Under the pieces are notes generated by a model. The model ran no database searches. It was not told where the DNA came from and saw only the letters and a list, made by a program, of their open reading frames with translations. A program made the translations under genes and the position numbers. 58,548 nt of DNA. Origin: Diplocarpon mali. Lineage: Eukaryota > Ascomycota > Leotiomycetes > Helotiales > Drepanopezizaceae. The stretch's first letter is position 1. Every line of letters begins with the position of its first letter. Below, piece after piece: positions 49,675 through 58,548 of the stretch. The stretch is from positions 1 through 58,548 of the forward strand of contig JAENRP010000281.1 in assembly GCA_024741835.1 (NCBI GenBank), written 5' to 3'.

Positions 49675-49686
49675 AGGCTTATAACC
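49675..49686 (-). promoter_or_regulatory. Primer-binding site of Copia-D
   Basis: On the minus strand GGTTATAAGCC follows the 5' LTR. It is GGTTATGAGCC with one G-to-A change, the same Met-tRNA anticodon-arm site as Copia-C. Copia-E has GGTTATAAGCCC. Confidence 0.65.
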
Positions 49687-49881
49687 TATTAAGCTTAAGT
49701 AAGTCGGCGCAATAGGTAATAGAAACTTCTAAAGGTCGATAGTCGATATATTAGTAAGAGTTAAGGAAGGAAGGTTACCCCTTTCTTCCCTATAGCTATA
49801 TACATATCAATATCCTACTAATTGAGCAGTGGGGTCATATGATAATACATCGGAGTAATAGCTATATCACCCATCTTAACA
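49687..49881 (-). repeat. 5' LTR of Copia-D
   Basis: The 195-bp partner of 43745-43939, ending CATCTTAACA on the plus strand. Confidence 0.92.
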
Positions 49882-49917
49882 AAGTTTACTATTAGAGAAC
49901 CTCCTAGCTATAAAGTA

Positions 49918-50290
49918 TATAAGGGAGTATTATAATATTCGCAAAGACGCTCTTTAAATTAAAGTAATCTATCTTTTAAAGAGTAGTTCTTAAAGAGGTT
50001 AGTTCAAATCTTTTAAAAGGATTTGCAATTATTTTTATAAAGCTTTTTAATTAGATTAAAGGAATCCTTAGGTCGATTTAAGGTCGAATTAGAAGTATCG
50101 GTTGATATTAGGGTAAGAATGCCTTCGGCGGATTCGGCGAGAAATTTATTAACTTGTTCGATATTAATTCGAGGATCTAATTAGGCAAAGGGAATTAAAA
50201 CCTAAGATCAGCTATCCAACTTCGCTTATTTATAAACTAATATATCCTACGCTCTATGGCTAAGGATATTAGCCTTTTAATTATCTTTAT
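49918..50290 (-). pseudogene. Gypsy-C Pol: RNase H-integrase linker and zinc region (second piece)
   Basis: This joins the piece ending at 38193 once Copia-C is removed. It reads NIEQVNKFLAESAEGILTLI, KDSFNLIKKLYKNN, then NYSLKDRLL-stop-FKERLCEYYNTPLYT and, across the junction, the His/Cys region of integrase. It is RIP-degraded; the frame is plausible but short. Confidence 0.75.
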
Positions 50291-50294
50291 TAAT

Positions 50295-50599
50295 ATAAGA
50301 GCGAGCAGGAACAACACCTAAGAATAGGCCTAAGGGAAGACCAAAGACAAGAGGGAGGAAGCACTATAAGCGGGCTCTCTAAAGACAAGAACTAGGACAA
50401 TTCACTAGTTAGGGGTAGAATAGGTAGTTGGCATTGCGCGCTGTCTCTAAGTACAACAGTAGTCCTATTTATACCCCCTTCGAACCTTAGCCGATCATAT
50501 GACTTTGTCACGTGACTTATATCACGTGACTCCTCCTTTGACTCTCTATCCTATGACTCCTCGACAGTCACGTGACTCCTCTTCTTCTTAGTCTCTATA
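50295..50599 (-). mobile_element. Solo LTR of the Gypsy-B/GagO family, with CACGTG boxes
   Basis: 305 bp on the minus strand with the family ends (TATAGAGACTAAG ... CTCGCTCTTATA) and the 4-bp duplication TTAA (50291-50294) and TCAA (50600-50603), differing by one C-to-T. It is longer than the other family LTRs because its upstream part holds three CACGTG boxes and one CATATG. Removing it restores the Gypsy-C RNase H frame (TLDKDN-stop-KANILSHRA). Confidence 0.85.
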
Positions 50600-50603
50600 T
50601 CAA

Positions 50604-50677
50604 GAGTATATATAATTCGGAAATTGAAGTTAGATAAGAATTCTATTTATTAATACTATTTCGCGGTTAAAACCTTA
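50604..50677 (-). pseudogene. Gypsy-C Pol: RNase H C-terminal fragment (third piece)
   Basis: IEFLSNFNFRIIYTLDKDN, with continuation across the solo LTR into KANILSHRA, matches the end of Ty3/Gypsy RNase H (FxIxYxPGKxNxxADALSRR). The rest of Gypsy-C lies beyond GagO-3, outside the window. Confidence 0.75.
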
Positions 50678-50681
50678 ATAG

Positions 50682-50929
50682 TATAAGAGGGAGTAGGAAT
50701 AATACCTAAGAATAGGCCTAAGGGAAGACTAAAGATAAGAGGGAAGAAGTACTATAAGCAGGCTCTTTAAAGATAAGAATTAAGATAATTCACTAATTAA
50801 GGGTAGAATAAGTAGTTAATATTGCGCGCTATTTTTAAGTATAATAGTAGTCTTATATATATCTCTTTTTTAATCCTTATTTAATTATATAACTTATATT
50901 ATAAGATCCTTTACTTTTAAATCTTTATA
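50682..50929 (-). repeat. 3' LTR of GagO-3
   Basis: About 248 bp, matching the GagO-1 LTRs in reverse orientation and heavily RIP-mutated. Confidence 0.85.
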
Positions 50930-51318
50930 TATATTTTAATTAACTTAAGTAGCGGCCCTTACTACTTTTAATAAAGAATATTAGACTCTTATAAGTTAAG
51001 AATACTAATCCTTATTTATAAAAATAATAAGTATAAGTAGAGTTAGTATTTAAAGTTATAAAGATAAAAAGAGAAGAGAGGTTTTTTTTTTAACTTATAG
51101 GCTAAGCCCGCGAGTAGATTTTAAGAAAAGAAGTAGAAGAGAAAGGAAAGGAGAAAGGTAAAATAATAAATAAAATAAAAAGGAAATAAAAACTTTTCCT
51201 CCTTTAGTAATATAACTCTTAAGTTAAGCTTATAAGTTAAAAGCTTAAAAATTAGCAAAGCTATGAAATTGCAATTTAAAGTAAAATTAAAGATAATTTT
51301 AAGTAATTTTAAGTATAT

Positions 51319-51513
51319 TATAGAGCTTAAGTGAGTCGGCGCAGTAGGTAATAGAAACTTCTAAAGGTCGATGGTCGATATATTGGTAAGAGTTAAGGAA
51401 GGAAGGTTACCCCTTTCTTCTTTATAGCTATATATATATTAATATCCTACTGATTAAGCAGTAGGGTTATATAATAATATATTAGAGTAATAGCTATATT
51501 ACCTATCTTAATA
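51319..51513 (-). repeat. 3' LTR of Copia-E
   Basis: The 195-bp partner of 58264-58458. Confidence 0.92.
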
Positions 51514-51990
51514 CCCTTACTTAAACCTTACTTTAATTGACCTGCAGTTGAGAAAATAATAACTATCCTTTTACGCTAATCCAACTCTTAAGTATCTCTT
51601 TAAATTAAAAATAATCAATTAATAGTAACCTCTATTAAAATTACTAAACTCTACTTATAAGGTAGGACTAAGAATCAATTTTCCTAAAAGCGTTCCTTTA
51701 TAAGACTATATAACTTAACTTGTAGCCTAGGACTAGGAGTCGATTTAAAAACTTTCCTTTATAAGACTATATGACCTGACTTGCAAGGCGGGCTTAGAAG
51801 TCGTCCTTAAGCCTACTAAGCCCTTATTATCTTCTATAACCTTAGTATATCTTTGAACGCTTTGAACTTTGCAACTGTCTTTAATGGCTTTATAAATCCA
51901 TTTGCTACTATTCGATCGGTTAGGATATAAGTGATTAATAACTTATTTCTTATAATAAGGTTGTAGATAAAGTAGTAGGCAATATTAATA

Positions 51991-52899
51991 TCGTGTATAA
52001 TACCGCTTGGCTAAAATGTGAATCCATACCTTAGGGCGCGTACTAGCATATTTAGCCTATTTTCTATATAATATACCCCTTAGGTCGCTAGAAGAATAGT
52101 TTTTCCGACGGCCTAAGTATTAGCCCAGTCTATAGTAGCGTAGATATAGCGCATAGACTGCTAAGCTAGTAGGAAATAGGTAGTCGGAAGGCCGGAATGC
52201 ATTTTTCTTCGGCTATATATTAGAGGTCGTTTTACTTAAATCTATCGAAACTTCTATTAATGCAGTCGAAACCGAGTATGATTATTGCCGAATTCTTTAA
52301 AAAGTGGTTTATTAGTAGAACTTCGAAGCGAGAAAAGTCGGCTAAACCTTGCGTAAGAGGAATGCGAAAAGATTTATTACTACGCTTATAGGGCTTATAA
52401 CTATTATATATAATACCGCTCGGCCAAAATGTGAATCTATACCTTAAGGCGCGTATTAGTAAATTTAGCCTATTTTCTATATAATATACCCCTTAGGTTG
52501 TCGGAAGAATAGTTTTTCCGACGGCCTAAGTATTAGCCTAGTTTATAGTAGCGTAGATATGGCGCATAGACCGCTAAGCTAGTAGGAAATAGGTAGTCGG
52601 AAGGCCGGAATGCATTTTTCTTTAGCTATATATCAGAGGTCGTTTTACTTAAATCTATCGAAACTTCTATCAATGCAGTCGAAATTGAGTATAATTATTG
52701 CTAAATTCTTTGAAAAGTGATTTATTAATAGAACTTTGAAGTAAGAAACGTCGGCTAAACCTTGCGTAAGAGGAATGCGAAAAGATTTATTGCTGCGCTT
52801 ATAGGGCTTATAACTATTATATATAATACCGCTCGGCCAAAATGTGAATCCATACCTTAGGGCGCGTACTAGCATATTTAGCCTATTTTCTGCATAATA
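51991..52899. mobile_element. 909-bp insertion in Copia-E made of a 413-bp tandem repeat (2.2 units)
   Basis: Copia-D lacks this segment, which gives a clean empty site. Units start at about 51998, 52411 and 52824, each 413 bp apart, recognisable by TAATACCGCT and GGCCAAAATGTGAATCCATA. The third unit is truncated. It is flanked by a 7-bp direct repeat ATTAATA (51984-51990 and 52900-52906). No convincing terminal inverted repeat is seen. On the minus strand one unit is open for about 75 codons (ALRYGFTFWPSGIIY, IPLTQGLADVSYFKVLLINH). I do not recognise it. The content has more CpG than its surroundings, so it was RIP-mutated less or arrived late. Confidence 0.85.
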
Positions 52900-55828
52900 A
52901 TTAATATATTTCAATCGCTTATATAAGTATGGATTTTTTATAAGTGTAATCGCCCTTATATTATCTATTTAAAGATTAATATAGTTCTTATCTTATTTAA
53001 TATACTTAATAAAACCTATATCTTTTAGAATTTAAGTGATTTATAATTCTTACTTACAATTTAATAATATTAATATATACTTGGCTTTAATGCTTGCGGT
53101 AGCTATTGATTTCTACTTCTTACTTTTTTATAATATAGGTCTATTATATAGTACTGCTACGCTTTTAAATATACTTTTCTAACCTTTTATATTTGTTTAA
53201 TTAGAATTAGTATATACCTTAAGCTTTGCGCTTATATATTTTATTAGTCTATATCTTACCTTTTATATGATTATTAATTAAAGGTACCTTTTAAATCGCT
53301 TAACTGCGTTTTTATATTAAATCGTTAGATCCTTTAGGTTCTGACTAAGTTGCCTAGTAATAAAGGCGATATCTGGTCTTATATATACTATAGTATATAT
53401 AATTGCTCTAATGTCCTATTAGTACTTCTTTAGATCTTCTCTTTACTTATTTTCATTAATAGGCTCTAACTTATTATACTTTCCTTCGATTAGAGTACGC
53501 TTTGGCTTAAAGTTGGGAGTATAAGTAAAGAGTCCTATTCGGTCTAGGATTTTCTTAATATACTGCTCTTAGTCTAATTAGAGTTTTTAAGTAAAGCGGT
53601 TCTTTATAATGCAGATGCTAAGGATCTTATAAATTCCCTTTAGATCCTTAGTATTAAAACGTTTTTAAATAGTTATAAAGAACTAATTTAATTAAATAGT
53701 TGTTTTTGCAGCTATAGTAATATTATTAATATATAGTAGTAACTTGATTCTACGCTTAGTATAAGTAAATAGATAAGGGTTAGCTAGGCTTTGAATAAAT
53801 CCTATTTCTATTAGAGTAAAGCTATATAAGAGGTTTTAATTATAGGCTGATTGTTTAAGCCTATAGATATTATAAAGTATATAAAGAGAGTAGCTAGCGC
53901 GTATAAGAATACCGTTAGGTCGGGAGAGAAAAATCCGTTCATTTATAGTCGCTTTAATAAATGCATTTTTAATATTATACTATTTGCATTTAAGGTCCTT
54001 AGCAGCTATTATTACTATAAATATGCAAAGGGTATCTATGCGAACTATTAGCGCGAACGTGTCGAAGTAGTCTTTTCCATACTATTAAAAGAAGTCCTTA
54101 GCTATAAGCCTTGCCTTATAATATTCTAAGGTCCTATTTGCATATATCTTAATTATAAAGACCCACTTTATTAAAACTACGTTTATATCCTTTAGCGTCG
54201 GTTCCTTTATTTATATGCTATTTGCAGTAAGAGAACTTATCTCCTTTTAGATTGCCTTATTCTATGCTACTCTATTCTTTAGATTATTAATAGCTTTATT
54301 ATACGTCTTTAGAAGAGAGATTTTCATTATCCCTTTAATAGCTAAGAATGCATTATCTTTATTAAAGCTCTATTAAAGTTCAAGCTTATAGATCTTATAT
54401 ACTATTATAGCCTAAATACGCTTAGACTCGCGTTTACTTAAGGTATCTTCTAGTTCTAGGTCTTTATTCCTCTTTAAAGGCGTAGGTTCAGCTGTAGGTT
54501 CTATAGGCTTATTATCTAAGGAACCGTTTTCTAATAGTAAAGGCTTATTGTTACTTATACCTATTTTAGGAATATCCTTTACTATAGGTGCTTTAATTAA
54601 AGGGATGACGAATATGAAGTTATTCTATACTTTAGGTAGTTCGCAGATAATAGGAATAGTCTATTCGGCCTTTGGGCGACTAGTAGGTCGTCGATTAGCA
54701 GGTGCGCTTAATATACTTAAGCTAAGAGAAAGGGGTTATTAGTTCGGCTTAATAGTATTACTATCGACTAGTATACCTTGCAAATCTCTAGGTATATAAA
54801 GCTTTAAGGATAGCTCCTTCCTATTTTGAGATTTATTAAACTTAACTATTAAGAATATAATTACTTGCCTTAGATTTAGCGTATATACTATCTATTGCTT
54901 TATTATCTATTTAATATATTTAATAAATATATACTTTTTACTTTAATCTATTAGCTTTTTACTCTTTATACCCGCGGGCTAGGACTTTAGGCTAATATAG
55001 GAGTAGTAGACGCTTTTAAAGACGCAGATACTATCTAGGCTTAGTTTCTATTTAAAATATATCTTATATAGTAATATTCGAGTACTATTAACTATTAGTC
55101 TATTACTTATTCTATTTTGCAAATATATATCTGCTTTAATTGCAAGGTCCTAGAATTCTAATAGTAAGTCAGCATCTTATAGTAGAGCGCGATAGTTAGT
55201 CTCTGCTTACTAGATGCTTTGCTTAGCGATACTATTTTAATAAGAACCTTTATATATTACAGTTGGTTTATAATAAACTCCTTATTTTGCTTATTTATTA
55301 AGCTTTACCTTAATCTCTAATGCGTTATTAGACTTAATAGCTATTAGCTTTAACTAGGTCTAGCATTCCTTTATCACTTTCTAAGTTTCTAGCTTTTTTA
55401 TAAGCTTAGATTTAGTCTTAGCGCAAATGGTTTATATCTATTAAGTAGAGTTATCTACTATTTAAGAAAACTAATTATTTCCTTTAATTAAAGTTGTAAA
55501 TAGTCTAGTAGTATTAATAGATATTAGTGCTAGTATTAAATCTTTCTATAGACTAAGTTTAATTTGCGTTCGATTTTGAAGTTTTATTAGCTTGCAAATT
55601 CGGCATACTAAGCGATCCTTTAGTACTTAGATCTTCTATTTTAGAATTAAGACCTTATATAAGCCCTTTAATTTCTTTAGCCTTAGATGTGCGAATCTTT
55701 TATATATTAGCTAATACCTTAATAGGCTTTCGGCTTCTAATAGCTTTAGTAGCCTATTATTAGTCGATACTTTATTATTAGCGGCTAAAAAGGACTAGTA
55801 ATAGCAGTTTAAGGTTTTGCTGTTTTCT

Positions 55829-56337
55829 ACTTGCGAGCCTAGCTTAAGAGTCATTTTTAATAAAATAGCAAGATCTACTTGCGGTCCTGGCTTAGGAGTT
55901 ATTTCTAACGAATTTGCGAAATTTACTTGCGGTCTTAGCTTAAGAGTCATTTCTGCGAATTTCACTCGCGATCCCGGCCTAAGAGTCGTTATTAGCGAAT
56001 CTGCAGAATCCATTTGCAATCTTAGCCTAAGAGTTATTTCTACTAAATTCACTTATAATCCTAGCCTAAGAGTTATTATTAGCAAATCTGCAGAATCTAC
56101 TTATAATCCTAGCCTAAGAGTTATTTCTACCAAATTCACTTATGATCCTAACTTAGGAGTTATCTTTAAGGATATATTATATTCTACTTATAGTCCTGGC
56201 TTAGGAGTCATTTTTGCGAATTTCACTTGCAATCCTAGCTTAAGAGTCCATCTATTCTCCTTATCCTCGCTTAATTGTATTAGGGCAAAGAGTGTACTTT
56301 CCTTAAAGGAATCTACTTATAGGTTTAGCCTAAGAGT
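55829..56337 (-). repeat. Array of eleven 23-bp palindromes in Copia-E pol
   Basis: Eleven copies, two more than in Copia-D. The coding (minus) strand has an open piece at 56052-55795 in the main pol frame, with TLRPGSRVKFAEM, TLKLRPQVNFANSL and TPKPGPQVDLA. The opposite strand is also open (55817-56371) because the unit is palindromic. Confidence 0.88.
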
Positions 56338-58009
56338 CAATTTCTATAATATTACCTTTAAGATAATATAAAGTCTATTTTTGATTTGAACTTTAAAGAT
56401 CACTTTATAATTATTATTTATAAACTATATAAATTGATTATTAAAAACTCTTATATAATTCAACTTTATATAGATCTTATAGCTAGATAAAAGATTAATA
56501 CTTAAGCTAAGTATAAGGAGAACATTTTACAAAAGGAAAGAAACGCTAATAATATTTATCTCTACTATACCTATTGAATTTATATATAACCTTTTACTAC
56601 TAACCTTAATAGATCGCCTTTTTATTTTAATAAGCGGGCCTTTAAATAGGTAGGGTTTATTAGTTATATATATTATATAACTAATATCACTATACTAATT
56701 GGATTTAAGGATCTTATAAAGATCGGCTTTTAAAATATAAGCATCTTTATTATAATTATCGTTTGAATTATCAGAAGTGGATTTAAGTTTAAATAACCTA
56801 CTATTATTATTAGAGGTATTTGCTAAAGTTTTAATTAAATAGCCTTTTCCTTTGCCTTTCCTTAATAGTTGCGGCCTTTAGTAAGATAAGGGCAGTTTGC
56901 TTCTTAACTTATACTTCGATTGCTTCTTAATATTAAAGCTAGCAACTATATTAATCAGTTGCCTTTTAACTTTATAATTAGTAATATTATAAGCACTATT
57001 ATAAAAGTAGTATCCCTAATAAGCTTAAGGGCTTATCCTACGCTCCTTCTTCTTCTTAGGCTTATTATTACCTTATAACGTAGTATTTGCCAATTTAGAG
57101 TATCCTTTAAGGTTTTGCTTAATAGTTTAAAGGAGGTCGATCTTCTTATAGATCTTAAGGTTAGGTTGGATAAGAAGAGATTGTTTTATAATAGCGAACT
57201 TAAGAGGGAGGCTATTAAATAGGAAATCAAAAAGCTGAGTTTTCCTAAAAGTTATAGCTATCCTAGGATCTATAGCTTTTACTCTCCTCCTTACTTTATA
57301 TAATATAAATTAAGTAGAGTCTATATTTATATCTATATCCTTACTATCTTTATCTTTTCTATATTAAAATAAAGTGATCTACTATAGTAGATCCTAGGTA
57401 TTAAAGGTAGTTATCTAAGAGTATTTTACCTTTAAAGTATCTTATCTTATCTTTATATTATTATAAATTTAAATAAAATCTTAATCTTTATTGTTTAAAC
57501 TTCTATTAATCTTAAGCTTGCATTTAGCTAAGGCTAGCCTATACTCCTTCTCTTTTTCTATATTTAAAATCTACCTTTAGGATTTTTAATTATTATCTAT
57601 TAAAGCTCTTAAGCTAAGCTTATTTAATATATTTAGCAAATCCTTAGTAGTTATATTAGCTATTAAAGTAGAAGTAGACGAATCAGTAGAAGGAGTATAA
57701 GGGACTATTCTTACGTATTTAATAAGTGTCTTTTAAATCGCTATTTTAATGCCTTTACTTTTAAAGTAAAGCTTTAAATCGTCGAACTATTATTGCTAGT
57801 TCTTTTAAAAGAGTTAAAGGTCTTTAGGTCTAGTGTTTCGATCGGAATTAGAAGCTATTGCTATTTCAAATAGAATTGCGTTTAAAATCAAATAAATTAA
57901 ATAGTTAAAGGCACTCCTCCTATCGAAAGGCTAAAATGATTAAATAGTAGGTATTATAGAAGTATTAAATAGGAAAGAAGTCCTCTTATCGAAAAGGGTT
58001 TTTAAGCTA

Positions 58010-58145
58010 TAACGCAGGGAATTATACCTCTTATAAAATATAATAAAGTAAGGAATCATACCTCTTATAGTACTAAAGGGTTATAAAGTAAGGAATTATA
58101 CCTCTTGCAATATAAGTTGGCTAAATAGGGAATTATACCTCCTAT
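58010..58145 (-). repeat. Leader tandem repeat of Copia-E
   Basis: Four imperfect copies of a unit with GGAATTATACCTCTTAYA, as in Copia-D. Confidence 0.8.
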
Positions 58146-58263
58146 TCGCCGATTGCTCGCCTCTTACTATAAGTCTCGTTCAACTTCCTACTAATAGTTG
58201 CAATATAAGTACTTTCTAAAGGAAGTTAATAATCTATTATTAGTCTAGCTAGGGCTTATAACC

Positions 58264-58458
58264 TATTAAGCTTAAGTGAGTCGGCGCAGTAGGTAATAGA
58301 AACTTCTAAAGGTCGATAGTCGATATATTAATAAGAGTTAAGGAAGGAAGGTTACCCCTTTCTTCCTTATAGCTATATATATATCAATATCCTACTGACT
58401 AAGCAATAGGGTCATATAATAATACATCGGAGTAATAGCTGTATCACCCATCTCAATA
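58264..58458 (-). repeat. 5' LTR of Copia-E
   Basis: 195 bp, ending ATCTCAATA, followed directly by TATAT (TSD). Confidence 0.92.
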
Positions 58459-58548
58459 TATATATACCTTAACTAACTTAAGAGGCGACTTTAGTAAAGA
58501 AAATCTAAGCTTTATATAAATCAAATTAATAATTTAAGAATTTCTTTA

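Larger units (their letters stand above)
43745..49881 (-). mobile_element. Copia-D: complete Ty1/Copia retrotransposon in the LTR of Copia-C
   Basis: 6,137 bp with two 195-bp LTRs (43745-43939 and 49687-49881) and perfect TSD AAGTT (43740-43744 and 49882-49886). It is coded on the minus strand. It is a sister of Copia-E with the same LTR length, gene order and leader repeats. Confidence 0.93.
38199..49912 (+). mobile_element. Copia-C: complete Ty1/Copia retrotransposon, its 3' LTR split by Copia-D
   Basis: The 5' LTR is 38199-38445. The 3' LTR is split into 43524-43744 and 49887-49912 by Copia-D. Perfect 5-bp TSD AAGTA (38194-38198 and 49913-49917) proves the far boundary. Without Copia-D the element is about 5.57 kb. 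It splits the Gypsy-C integrase. Confidence 0.92.
51816..57864 (-). pseudogene. Copia-E Gag-Pol polyprotein, interrupted by a tandem-repeat insertion
   Basis: The same polyprotein as Copia-D. The start codon at 57864 reads ATA, a lost ATG. The stop is at 51818-51816. Removing the 909-bp insertion and one 7-bp TSD leaves 5,133 bp, exactly 1,711 codons. That is 29 codons more than Copia-D, all explained by two extra palindrome units. The domain order is as in Copia-D: Gag (57860-56950), protease (about 56690), 11-unit array (55829-56337), integrase (about 55790-54850), reverse transcriptase (box near 53720, LLLYINNI-like), RNase H to 51816. RIP stops occur throughout. The insertion lies in the RNase H C-terminal part. 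Confidence 0.88.
51319..58458 (-). mobile_element. Copia-E: complete Ty1/Copia retrotransposon in GagO-3, with a satellite-like insertion
   Basis: 7,140 bp with two 195-bp LTRs (51319-51513 and 58264-58458) and perfect TSD TATAT (51314-51318 and 58459-58463). It is a sister of Copia-D. It is about 1.0 kb longer because of a 909-bp insertion plus TSD and an 87-bp expansion of the palindrome array. Confidence 0.93.
50682..58548 (-). mobile_element. GagO-3: Gag-only LTR element, minus strand, split by Copia-E and running off the right edge
   Basis: The 3' LTR is at 50682-50929. The 3' untranslated part (50930-51313) is homologous to GagO-1 6493-6905 in reverse, including poly-T next to a palindrome copy (51093-51115). 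The sequence then resumes at 58464-58548 after Copia-E, with the reverse complement of the region around GagO-1 6420-6510. The outer ATAG (50678-50681) is the probable TSD; its partner is out of view. Confidence 0.85.

Noticed and set aside
51991..52899. Classical DNA transposon with terminal inverted repeats
   Set aside because: The ends (TCGTGTATAATACC and the complement of the other end, TATTATGCAGAAAA) match too poorly, and no transposase motif is recognised.

Overview
The window is a repeat graveyard in a filamentous ascomycete (Pezizomycotina) genome. I find no intact host gene, tRNA, rRNA or CRISPR array. The DNA is strongly AT- and TpA-rich. Almost every retrotransposon reading frame is broken by in-frame TAA, TAG or TGA that replace expected Gln, Trp or Arg codons, and catalytic Asp residues have become Asn. 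This is the signature of repeat-induced point mutation (RIP, C-to-T on both strands). Most short open frames are accidents; the real coding signals are long degenerate frames recovered by reading through these stops.

Layout, reconstructed from LTR pairs and target-site duplications (TSDs). (1) A Tad-like LINE on the minus strand runs from about 7.4 kb off the left edge. It is interrupted by a Gag-only LTR element (GagO-1, 4220-7152, TSD GTAG). (2) Gypsy-B, minus strand, has its 5' LTR at 36090-36335, gag at 35340 downward and pol down to 25.8 kb. After an interruption by Gypsy-A, its frame continues at 10039-7440 as a long unrecognised extension. Its own gag carries GagO-2 (30988-33922, TSD ATAG). 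(3) Gypsy-A, plus strand, 10044-25815, is a chromodomain Ty3/Gypsy element. It carries a captured purine-permease fragment in its leader, a solo LTR in gag (11806-12232, TSD GTTAG) and Copia-F in its RNase H (15369-23474, TSD ATAAA). (4) Gypsy-C, a second chromodomain Gypsy on the minus strand, starts at about 36.3 kb and runs off the right side in pieces. It is split by Copia-C (38199-49912, TSD AAGTA), a solo LTR (50295-50599, TSD TYAA) and GagO-3 (50682 to beyond the edge). (5) Copia-D (43745-49881, TSD AAGTT) sits in the 3' LTR of Copia-C. Its sister Copia-E (51319-58458, TSD TATAT) sits in GagO-3 and itself carries a 909-bp insertion made of a 413-bp tandem repeat.

Relations between parts: the three Gag-only elements share LTRs, primer-binding region and Gag with Gypsy-B but have no pol, so they look like non-autonomous passengers of Gypsy-B. 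Copia-C, -D and -E share a primer-binding site that matches the complement of a Met-tRNA anticodon arm.

The most unusual signal is a 23-bp near-perfect palindrome (half-site ACTCGCAGGCC). I located about 30 dispersed copies in unrelated LTR retroelements, plus arrays of 9 and 11 copies in Copia-D and Copia-E. Inside coding frames it sits in inter-domain linkers and is read in one register as a T-x-R-P-G-L-R-V peptide. It behaves like a mobile in-frame palindromic mini-element.
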